A stretch of DNA of 13,838 nt from Chryseobacterium gleum (lineage in GTDB: Bacteria; Bacteroidota; Bacteroidia; Flavobacteriales_C; GCA-002722245): the NCBI GenBank assembly GCA_945903925.1, contig CAMDPJ010000034.1, forward strand, positions 1 through 13,838. The letters are read 5' to 3'. This document shows, piece by piece, positions 1 to 6,503 of the stretch (the first letter of the stretch is position 1; every line of letters starts with the position of its first letter). The notes beneath the pieces are model-generated. The model saw only the letters and a list, made by a program, of their open reading frames with translations, ran no database searches and was not told the origin of the DNA. A program made the translations under genes and the position numbers.

Positions 1-986
1 GCTTTGCTAAAGGTACCGTAATCGAGTCGATGTTAGATAAAGGTAGAGGTTATGTTGCTACAGTATTGGTGCAAAACGGTACTATGAATGTGGGTGATAT
101 TATCTTGGCTGGTTCTTTCTATGGTAAGATTAAGGCGATGTACAACGAACGCGGTAAGCGCGTGGATGTAGCCGGTCCGTCTACCCCTGTGCAGTTGCTT
201 GGTTTAAATGGCGCGCCTCAGGCAGGTGACCACTTTAGTGCAGTAAAGGAAGAGCGTGAAGCGAAAGATATTGCTACTAAACGTTTGCAATTGCAGCGTG
301 AGCAAGGTATTCGTACGCGTAAACATATTACATTGGATGAGATTGGTCGTCGTATCGCGATTGGCGATTTCCAGCAGTTGAACATCATTGTTAAAGGCGA
401 CGTGGATGGTTCTATCGAGGCATTGTCTGATTCATTGTTGAAATTATCGACTTCTCAAATTCAAATTAATATTATCCATAAATCTGTCGGACAGGTTTCT
501 GAGTCTGATGTATTGTTGGCTTCGGCTTCTAATGCTATCGTGATTGGTTTCCAAGTTCGTCCTTCTGCAGGTGCTCGTAAATTAGCCGAGCAAGAAGATA
601 TTGAGATTCGTTTGTATTCTATTATCTACAAAGCTATCGAAGAATTGAGAGATGCAATGGAAGGTATGTTGAAACCGAAAATTGAAGAGAGAATCGTGGC
701 CAACATTGAGATTCGTGAAGTATTTAAAATTACAAAAGTGGGTTCTGTTGCCGGTTGCTATGTGACCGATGGTAAAGTGACTCGTAAAAATAAAATACGC
801 GTTATTCGTGATGGTATCGTAATTTACTCTGGTGAGCTTGGTTCACTGAAACGTTTCAAAGAAGATGTGAAAGAGGTGGCTCATGGCTACGAATGCGGAT
901 TGAACGTGGAGAAATTCAACGACATCGCTGTTGGTGATATTATTGAAGCTTACGAAGAGGTTGAGGTTAAACAAACTTTGAAGTAA
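1..986 (+). CDS. infB: Translation initiation factor IF-2, C-terminal part (5' end outside window)
   Basis: IF-2 is the GTPase that brings initiator fMet-tRNA to the 30S ribosome and promotes subunit joining in the cytoplasm. The frame is open from base 3 (F-A-K-G-T-V-I-E-S), so the true start and the whole GTPase domain lie upstream. The ATG at base 30 is internal. What remains is the beta-barrel domain after the G domain (LDKGRGYVATVLVQNGT, then PVQLLGLNGAPQAGD), the IF-2 domain 3 (GDVDGSIEAL, VGQVSESDVLLASASNA) and the C-terminal barrel that binds fMet (VGSVAGCYVTDGKVTR, FNDIAVGDIIEAYEE). It ends in TAA at 984-986 and is followed by a terminator. Identification is secure from several family signatures in the right order. 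Neighbouring infB to a SPOR gene and the act operon is, from memory, common in Bacteroidota. Confidence 0.97.
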   Translation, partial: FAKGTVIESMLDKGRGYVATVLVQNGTMNVGDIILAGSFYGKIKAMYNERGKRVDVAGPSTPVQLLGLNGAPQAGDHFSAVKEEREAKDIATKRLQLQREQGIRTRKHITLDEIGRRIAIGDFQQLNIIVKGDVDGSIEALSDSLLKLSTSQIQINIIHKSVGQVSESDVLLASASNAIVIGFQVRPSAGARKLAEQEDIEIRLYSIIYKAIEELRDAMEGMLKPKIEERIVANIEIREVFKITKVGSVAGCYVTDGKVTRKNKIRVIRDGIVIYSGELGSLKRFKEDVKEVAHGYECGLNVEKFNDIAVGDIIEAYEEVEVKQTLK

Positions 987-1007
987 GAGATAGTTATTAA
1001 AATAAGT

Positions 1008-1040
1008 AAGCCTCGGCGAAGAAATTCATCGGGGCTTTTT
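1008..1040 (+). terminator. Rho-independent terminator of infB
   Basis: The arm AAGCCTCG (1008-1015) pairs with CGGGGCTT (1030-1037) with one G-U pair. The loop holds an inner GAA/TTC stem closed by a GAAA tetraloop (1018-1027). A run of T follows (1036-1040). It sits 21 bases after the infB stop codon and points the right way for infB. Confidence 0.85.
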
Positions 1041-1053
1041 AGTTTTGATGTGT

Positions 1054-1156
1054 AGGACAATAGTTCCTTCGGGGTGCCTCAGGATGACATACTGGATAAG
1101 AGCCTCCTACTAAGAGCGGCTGTCATCCTGAGGTACCCCGAAGGAACTACTGTGCT
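1054..1156. repeat. Long near-perfect palindrome between convergent genes
   Basis: A 29-base arm at 1061-1089 (begins TAGTTCCTTCGGGG) is the reverse complement of 1121-1149 except at one position (G1076 opposite T1134), which still pairs as G-U in RNA. Weaker pairing extends the arms to 1054 and 1156 with two further mismatches. The loop is 31 bases (1090-1120). It lies after the infB terminator and 14 bases beyond the stop codon of the minus-strand SPOR gene, so transcripts from either side could form the hairpin. It has no coding potential. The arm resembles, from memory, dispersed intergenic repeats containing GTCATCCTGAGG-like cores. Whether it is multicopy here cannot be seen from one window. 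Confidence 0.85.
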
Positions 1157-1169
1157 ATTCGTAATATGA

Positions 1170-1583
1170 TTATTTGCAGTCCTTAATATAATGAGTATCA
1201 ATATAATCAGGTACTACAAAGCAAAAAGGAAAATTAGCTTGTACTTGTTTTTTCAATTGTTCTGCTTCAAATTTTGTTCTGCAATCGCCCACACGCACTT
1301 TATAACTGGGCGCTTCCCACAATTCGTGCGCATGAACATCGGAAAATAAAGCCAAAAATTTCATTCTATCAGCACTTGTCTTTAATCTTGCATCTGCGCC
1401 ATTGGCCGAAGAGATTTGCACTCGGTAGCCTTTTATCAATTGCGGACAATTCTTTTTATTAATCGCAACGTGTGAACGAATGGCGCTATTGATTAAGGAA
1501 TCACCATGAAATGTAACACTGCCTTCTTGAGCAAAAATATTGCTGCTTAATGCGATAAAAAATACAAAAATCGTGAGTCTCAT
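1170..1583 (-). CDS. Secreted SPOR-domain protein (about 137 aa)
   Basis: A small exported protein with a C-terminal SPOR domain, a fold that binds denuded glycan strands of septal peptidoglycan. I start it at the ATG at 1583. It gives a clean Sec signal peptide (MRLTIFVFFIALSSNIFA, then QEGS), whereas the longer reading from 1604 needs a TTG and adds seven residues before the signal. The SPOR region covers about residues 50-130 of the 137-residue form, with GYRVQISSANGADAR at its start and YKVRVGDCRTKFEAEQL plus FPFCFVVPDYID at its end. Four cysteines (46, 101, 121, 136) follow the signal, so disulfides in the periplasm are possible. It runs convergent to infB and divergent from actA, and is probably monocistronic. 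The domain is a confident call, but the specific role is unknown. It could serve cell division or envelope maintenance, and nothing ties it to respiration except position. Confidence 0.85.
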   Translation of the reverse strand: MRLTIFVFFIALSSNIFAQEGSVTFHGDSLINSAIRSHVAINKKNCPQLIKGYRVQISSANGADARLKTSADRMKFLALFSDVHAHELWEAPSYKVRVGDCRTKFEAEQLKKQVQANFPFCFVVPDYIDTHYIKDCK

Positions 1584-1601
1584 ATAAAGCGTATATAAAG
1601 T

Positions 1602-1609
1602 CAAAATTA
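1602..1609 (-). promoter_or_regulatory. Possible -7 element of the SPOR gene promoter
   Basis: The minus strand reads TAATTTTG, which fits the Bacteroidetes -7 consensus TAnnTTTG. A transcript starting about seven bases downstream would have a leader of only about 12 bases before the ATG at 1583. I see no clear -33 TTTG at the usual distance, so this is tentative. Confidence 0.3.
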
Positions 1610-1841
1610 CAATAATAAATCACTAAAAAAATACCTTTCTACAATTGTGCCTTTTCAAGTTTATTTCAGCCCCAAACAGCCTAAAAACCTCTTGTTTTTA
1701 AAAATACATAAACAAATTTGTAATCGCAAAAATGGAAACGCAAGACGCTTATTTATTTCTAGATAGATTGTTTATCAGGCTCTTCACTATTCACAAAGAT
1801 CATTTTCCTTATTTAGAATCATTTTAAATTACCTTGCTGCC

Positions 1842-1855
1842 TGTGAATTGTCACG
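1842..1855. promoter_or_regulatory. Possible operator palindrome upstream of actA
   Basis: TGTGA-ATTG-TCACG forms a two-fold symmetric site (GTGA/TCAC, 4-base spacer) about 31 bases upstream of the actA -7 element. Half-sites look like those of Crp/Fnr-family regulators, but the TGA-to-TCA spacing is 4 rather than the 6 typical of that family. A regulator binding here is inference only. Confidence 0.25.
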
Positions 1856-1885
1856 GAATTGCAATGGTTAAAAACAGGATTATTG

Positions 1886-1893
1886 TAAATTTG
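1886..1893 (+). promoter_or_regulatory. Probable -7 promoter element of the act-cox operon
   Basis: TAAATTTG is an exact match to the Bacteroidetes primary-sigma -7 consensus TAnnTTTG. It predicts a transcript start near 1900 and a leader of about 37 bases to the actA ATG at 1937. A -33 box is poor: ATTG at 1858-1861 is the nearest candidate, with a 24-base spacer that is somewhat long. It is the only strong match I found close upstream of the operon. Confidence 0.55.
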
Positions 1894-1936
1894 CATGTGA
1901 TAAAATAGCTTGTTTTAAATAGGTCAGAAGAATCAA

Positions 1937-3244
1937 ATGAACTTATATAAATTAACAATGAGACAAATCTCATCCATCTCTTCCCTCGTTAAATTTTTGG
2001 CTTTCACGTTTTTATTTGTGTCTACCAATGTGTCTGCGCAGGATGCTGCAGCGGGAGAAAAATTATTCAAAGCGAATTGTGCAACTTGTCACAACTGGGA
2101 TAAACCAGGAACTGGGCCAGCATTGATGGGAGTTAAAGACCGCGTTCAACCGGGTAGTTTTGCTTCTGCGGATGAGTGGCTGAAAGCCTGGATTAAGAAC
2201 AACACCAAGGTGATTGCTAGCGGAGATGCTTACGCAAATAAAATTTACAAAGAAAATAATAAGAGAGCAATGACTGTTTTCGGTTTCTTGAGCGATGCTC
2301 AGTTAGTCGATATTATTGCTTTCTTGGATAAAGGACCTACTGCTAAAGTTATGGCTGTGGCACCTCTAACAGATTCTACTAAAGCTCCGGTTGAAGAAGA
2401 GGGATCAGATCTTTGGATGATTCTAGTTATCATTACCATTGCAGCCATTGTAATTATCATTTTCACTGGAATTAACCGTTCAATGAAAAATGTTATAAAC
2501 GCTCGCGAAGGAAAAGAAATCGAAGAATCTAAAACATTTATGGGTGCAATTGGTCACTGGATGAAAGGCCATAAAAAATTAGCTTCTATTATCGGATTTG
2601 TGATATTCTTAATGCTAGGTAAAATTGGCTGGGATGCATTGTCAGGAATTGGTATCTACCAAGGTTACACACCAAAACAACCTATTGCTTTCCCTCACGA
2701 TTTACATGCTGGTAAAAACCAAATTGATTGTAAATACTGCCACTCTTCTGCTAGAGTGAGCAAAACGTCGGGTATCCCATCTGCAAATGTTTGTATGAAT
2801 TGCCACAAGTACATCGATAAAGGCAGCGGTTCTGGAACAGCTGAAATCGCGAAGTTGTACGCGTACATTGGCTGGAATCCAGACTCTGCTAAATACTTAA
2901 CTAAGGATGGGAAAATGAGAAACGATACCGCGATTGAGTGGGTCAGTGTTCACAAATTGCCAGACTTCGTTTATTTCAATCACTCTCAGCACGTTGAGGT
3001 AGGAAAAGTGGCTTGTCAGAAATGCCACGGTGAAGTAGAAAAAATGCAAGAGGTAAAACAATATTCTGAATTGACTATGGGCTGGTGTATTAATTGTCAC
3101 CGTGAAACTGAGGTTCAGTTTGCTGGTAATGACTACTACCTCAAAATCCACGAAGACGCGAAAGCAGAAAACAAACATAAAAAGGACTTCAAATTCACAG
3201 TTGAAAAAATTGGTGGGTTAGAATGTGCTAAATGTCACTATTAA
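1937..3244 (+). CDS. actA: ACIII subunit ActA, multiheme cytochrome c with fused N-terminal monoheme domain
   Basis: ActA is the periplasmic multiheme cytochrome of alternative complex III (quinol:cytochrome c oxidoreductase) and carries electrons from the ActB clusters towards the oxidase. This 435-residue protein has a signal peptide (about 8-34, ending SAQ), a monoheme cytochrome c domain (C48-A-T-C-H52, with M112 as a likely axial ligand), a membrane span at about 158-178, a positively charged loop, a second span at about 214-232, and a five-heme domain with CxxCH motifs at 265-269, 286-290, 360-364, 384-388 and 430-434. The last motif ends one residue before the C-terminus. The spans place both heme domains in the periplasm. 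ActA of Rhodothermus marinus is described as pentaheme, so the N-terminal domain makes six here. A second ATG at 1958 (MRQISS) would also keep the signal peptide. First gene of the operon; actB begins 34 bases after its stop. Confidence 0.93.
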   Translation: MNLYKLTMRQISSISSLVKFLAFTFLFVSTNVSAQDAAAGEKLFKANCATCHNWDKPGTGPALMGVKDRVQPGSFASADEWLKAWIKNNTKVIASGDAYANKIYKENNKRAMTVFGFLSDAQLVDIIAFLDKGPTAKVMAVAPLTDSTKAPVEEEGSDLWMILVIITIAAIVIIIFTGINRSMKNVINAREGKEIEESKTFMGAIGHWMKGHKKLASIIGFVIFLMLGKIGWDALSGIGIYQGYTPKQPIAFPHDLHAGKNQIDCKYCHSSARVSKTSGIPSANVCMNCHKYIDKGSGSGTAEIAKLYAYIGWNPDSAKYLTKDGKMRNDTAIEWVSVHKLPDFVYFNHSQHVEVGKVACQKCHGEVEKMQEVKQYSELTMGWCINCHRETEVQFAGNDYYLKIHEDAKAENKHKKDFKFTVEKIGGLECAKCHY

Positions 3245-3278
3245 TAATAAGTAACAGGGTCTATATATAGTTGCAACT

Positions 3279-6200
3279 ATGACTGAAACTAAAAAATACT
3301 GGAAAGGGATTGACGAGCTATCAGCTGCTCCCCATTTCGTAGAGCAAAGTCAAAAAGAATTTGCCGAGCATATTCCGGTAGATGAGTTTTTATCTGATTC
3401 ATCATTGGGTGAAAGCAAAACTCACCGCAGAGATTTCTTAAAATATCTTGGATTTAGCGTTACTGCTGCTACTTTAGCGGCGTGCGAAACTCCCGTTACT
3501 AAAGCCATTCCTTACTTAAACAAGCCCGAAGAAATTACGCCTGGTGTTGCCAACTGGTATGCATCTACTTATTTCGATGGATTTGATTTTGCTGGTGTTT
3601 TGGTTAAAACAAGAGAAGGTCGTCCTATCCATATTAAATCAAACAAAAATTCAGAAATCACCGGTGGTGGTTTGAACTCAAGAGTTAACTCTTCTGTTTT
3701 AGAATTGTATGATGCTAAAAGAGCTAAGGCTCCAGCTCGTAAAAAGGGTGATAAATGGGATAAAGGTTTGTCTTGGTCAGCAGTAGACAAAGAGATTTCC
3801 GCAAAATTAGCTAGCTCATCTAAGATTGCTATTTTGACAGGAACTTTAATGTCTCCTTCTTCTGAGAAAGCCATTTCCGAATTCAAAGCAAAATACCCAT
3901 CTGCTGAGCATGTAGTTTATGATACTATCTCTTCAAGCGGCATTCTTCGCGCTAACAACAATAGCATTCCTGCATACCGTTTTGATAAAGCTAAAGTAAT
4001 TGTTTCTTTGGGTGCCGATTTCTTGGCGAACTGGTTAAATTCAAATCAATATACTGCTCAATACGCATCTACAAGAAAACCTGAAGGGGAGTGGATGTCG
4101 AAACATTTTCAGTTTGAATCTAAGTTGTCATTAACTGGTTCAAACGCCGATGTTCGTGGTACCATTAAGCCATCTGAACAAGGAGTTGCCGCGGCTTTCT
4201 TATTGAAGGCATTAGGTGGTTCTAACACTGTTCCTGCTGGCTTGAATGAACTTGCTAAAAAGAAATTGACTAAAGCAGCTGCCGAATTGAAATTAGCTGG
4301 TGTCAGCGGTTTAGTGGTTTCTGGAAGTAATGATGTTAATGTTCAAGTCGTTGTAGCTGAAATAAACAGAGTACTTAAGAATACTGGTGCTACTGTAGAT
4401 TTAGAAAATACATTGAATATTAGAAAAGGTAATGATGTTGATTTCGCAACTTTAGTGAATAACATGGCGGCTGGATCTGTTGATGCTATATTAATCGCTG
4501 GTGTTAATCCGGTTTATACATCTCCAGCAAAACTTGGTGCTAAAAAAGTTAGTTTTAAAACAGCATTGTCTAAAGTTAACCTGAAAGTTTACTTAGGCGA
4601 TCGCTTAGACGAAACAGGTGCTGAAGTTGATTTTATACTTCCCGATAATCACTATTTGGAGTCTTGGAATGATTACAATCCAACCAAAGGAGTTTACAAT
4701 ATCGCTCAACCGGTAATCTCAAAATTATTTAGTACTCGGCAGTGGCAAGAGTCTTTGCTCTCATTAGCAGGCAATACAGCTACTTATGGTGACTATGTGC
4801 AGGCCAACTGGACTGCCATGGCCCTTTCAACTTCTCAATGGTATGCTGCTGTAGAAAGTGGTGTTTATGTAGCTTCTTCTGCGAATGCACTATCGATAGC
4901 AGCTTCTGATTCAACAGCTTCTATTGCTGCACCTGTAACTTCTTCGGATATTAGCACCGCAATAGCTTCTTTCAAAGCTTCTGGTGCAAATGAGTGGGAA
5001 GTGGAATTGTATGTGAAAACAGGTATGGGCGATGGTCGTCATGCTTTAAACCCGTGGTTACAAGAATTGCCAGATCCAATTACTAAAGTAACTTGGGACA
5101 ACTATGTTACTATGCATCCTTCTGATTTATTAGAGTTGTTTGGTAAATCAACTCCAGATAATTACGAAGGTCACAACGAATTGTATTTAGGTGAGAAATA
5201 TCCTGCGAAAGTAGTTACTGTTGAGGCTAACGGCGTTACTTTAACTTTACCAGTTTATCCTTTACCTGGCCAAGCTAAAAAAACCATTGGTATCGCTTTA
5301 GGTTACGGCAGATCTATCACTGAAGGTTTATCAAGAGAAGAGTGGAGTGGAGATTTATTTGCCGACAATAAGTTAATCGGACAAAATGCTTTCCCTTTAA
5401 TTACTGCTGATTTCCAATACAATTCTACTGTAAAAATCACTAAAACAGAATCTACATATCCGCTGGCTACTACTCAAACTCATCACACGATGATGGGTAG
5501 AAAAATGGTGAACGAAACGACTTACGATATTTTCAAAAATACCAAAGACGCTAAAGCCGAAGGTGAATACAATGAGCAAATGTATTTGAAAGATACATAC
5601 GGCAAGAAGAAAAAACCAGAAGAGTTAGATTTATGGGCCGATCACGGTGTTGACTTAGGTCACCGTTGGGGTATGGTTATCGACTTAAATACTTGCACTG
5701 GTTGTGGTGCTTGTGCTACTGCTTGTCAATCTGAAAATAACATTCCTGTTGTTGGTAAAGACGAGGTAAGAAGAAGTCGTGAAATGGCCTGGATTCGTAT
5801 CGACCGTTATTTCTCTTCAACGGTAAATGATAAAAAAGTTACTGAATTAGAAGATTTAAGTTCTATAGGTGAGTACCGTAACGCTGAGGTGCCAGATGAT
5901 GATGAGCCACAAGTAGTTTTCCAACCATTGATGTGCCAGCACTGTAACCATGCGCCATGCGAAACTGTTTGTCCGGTTGCTGCTACCACTCACTCTGAGG
6001 AAGGTTTAAACCAAATGACTTACAACCGTTGTATCGGTACGCGTTACTGCGCTAACAACTGTCCGTTCAAAGTGAGAAGATTCAACTGGTTCCAATACGA
6101 TTCATTAAGATTGACTCAATACCCTGACTTCAACAAAGTTAACCCTGCACAAGATGATTTAGGCCGTATGGTATTGAATCCTGACGTTGTGGTTCGTTCT

Positions 6201-6485
6201 AGAGGGGTTATCGAGAAATGTTCAATGTGTGTTCAAAGAATTCAATCGGGTAAATTAGATGCTAAAAAAGCAGGAACTCCTGTTAACGATGGCTCTATAG
6301 ACACTGCTTGTTCTGAGGCTTGTGCTTCTGGTGCCATTAAGTTTGGTGACTTGAATGACAAGAATTCTTATGTTCACCAAGCGTCGCAAAACCAAAGATC
6401 TTATGTGTTGCTAGAAGAAGTTGGTGTTAAACCAAACGTCTACTACATGACAAAAGTTAGAAATTTAGATAGTAAAGAAGTTTAA
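3279..6485 (+). CDS. actB: ACIII subunit ActB, Tat-exported molybdopterin-oxidoreductase-like iron-sulfur protein
   Basis: ActB is the large iron-sulfur subunit of ACIII. It combines a molybdopterin-oxidoreductase-like part that, in studied members of the family, binds no molybdenum cofactor, with a C-terminal ferredoxin-like part. This 1068-residue protein starts with about 48 residues before a twin-arginine motif (R50-R51-D-F-L-K) and hydrophobic stretch ending L-A-A-C69, so it looks Tat-exported and possibly lipidated at C69. Cluster motifs are C806/809/812/816, C886/889/894/898, C918 with C924/928, and C981/984 with C1011/1015. In the third set the expected second cysteine is T921 (C-I-G-T-R-Y-C), which suits one [3Fe-4S] beside three [4Fe-4S] clusters. 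An Ala/Ser-rich linker spans about 530-571. NCBI-style names for such proteins are TAT-variant-translocated molybdopterin oxidoreductase. The gene lies between actA and actC with 34- and 18-base gaps. Confidence 0.95.
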   Translation: MTETKKYWKGIDELSAAPHFVEQSQKEFAEHIPVDEFLSDSSLGESKTHRRDFLKYLGFSVTAATLAACETPVTKAIPYLNKPEEITPGVANWYASTYFDGFDFAGVLVKTREGRPIHIKSNKNSEITGGGLNSRVNSSVLELYDAKRAKAPARKKGDKWDKGLSWSAVDKEISAKLASSSKIAILTGTLMSPSSEKAISEFKAKYPSAEHVVYDTISSSGILRANNNSIPAYRFDKAKVIVSLGADFLANWLNSNQYTAQYASTRKPEGEWMSKHFQFESKLSLTGSNADVRGTIKPSEQGVAAAFLLKALGGSNTVPAGLNELAKKKLTKAAAELKLAGVSGLVVSGSNDVNVQVVVAEINRVLKNTGATVDLENTLNIRKGNDVDFATLVNNMAAGSVDAILIAGVNPVYTSPAKLGAKKVSFKTALSKVNLKVYLGDRLDETGAEVDFILPDNHYLESWNDYNPTKGVYNIAQPVISKLFSTRQWQESLLSLAGNTATYGDYVQANWTAMALSTSQWYAAVESGVYVASSANALSIAASDSTASIAAPVTSSDISTAIASFKASGANEWEVELYVKTGMGDGRHALNPWLQELPDPITKVTWDNYVTMHPSDLLELFGKSTPDNYEGHNELYLGEKYPAKVVTVEANGVTLTLPVYPLPGQAKKTIGIALGYGRSITEGLSREEWSGDLFADNKLIGQNAFPLITADFQYNSTVKITKTESTYPLATTQTHHTMMGRKMVNETTYDIFKNTKDAKAEGEYNEQMYLKDTYGKKKKPEELDLWADHGVDLGHRWGMVIDLNTCTGCGACATACQSENNIPVVGKDEVRRSREMAWIRIDRYFSSTVNDKKVTELEDLSSIGEYRNAEVPDDDEPQVVFQPLMCQHCNHAPCETVCPVAATTHSEEGLNQMTYNRCIGTRYCANNCPFKVRRFNWFQYDSLRLTQYPDFNKVNPAQDDLGRMVLNPDVVVRSRGVIEKCSMCVQRIQSGKLDAKKAGTPVNDGSIDTACSEACASGAIKFGDLNDKNSYVHQASQNQRSYVLLEEVGVKPNVYYMTKVRNLDSKEV

Positions 6486-6503
6486 TATTTTAAATACTGA
6501 AGA

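Larger units (their letters stand above)
1584..1936. other. Divergent AT-rich intergenic region (353 bases)
   Basis: This is the shared upstream region of the SPOR gene (minus) and actA (plus). It contains A/T tracts, a perfect 10-base palindrome ACAAATTTGT (1712-1721), a short ORF of 31 codons (1732-1827, plus strand), a 12-base interrupted palindrome GTGA-ATTG-TCAC (1843-1854) and a TAAATTTG promoter element (1886-1893). I see no tRNA, no convincing riboswitch and no recognisable protein domain in it. Confidence 0.7.

Noticed and set aside
1040..1047. TAGTTTTG matches the TAnnTTTG promoter consensus on the plus strand
   Set aside because: It overlaps the T-run of the infB terminator and no plus-strand gene follows, only the palindrome and the end of the convergent SPOR gene.
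1274..1462. 62-codon plus-strand reading frame
   Set aside because: It lies wholly opposite the SPOR gene, which has a signal peptide and a recognisable domain. The overlapping frame has no family features.
2897..3178. 93-codon minus-strand frame inside actA
   Set aside because: It is antisense to the heme-motif region of actA. Its Phe/Val-rich content is a by-product of AT-rich codon use.
3261..3270. CTATATATAG palindrome in the actA-actB gap
   Set aside because: A 10-base AT-repeat palindrome is expected by chance in AT-rich DNA. Gene spacing and direction indicate readthrough, not a new promoter.
3569..3886. 105-codon minus-strand frame inside actB
   Set aside because: It is opposite a well-conserved part of actB and has no domain or plausible start context.
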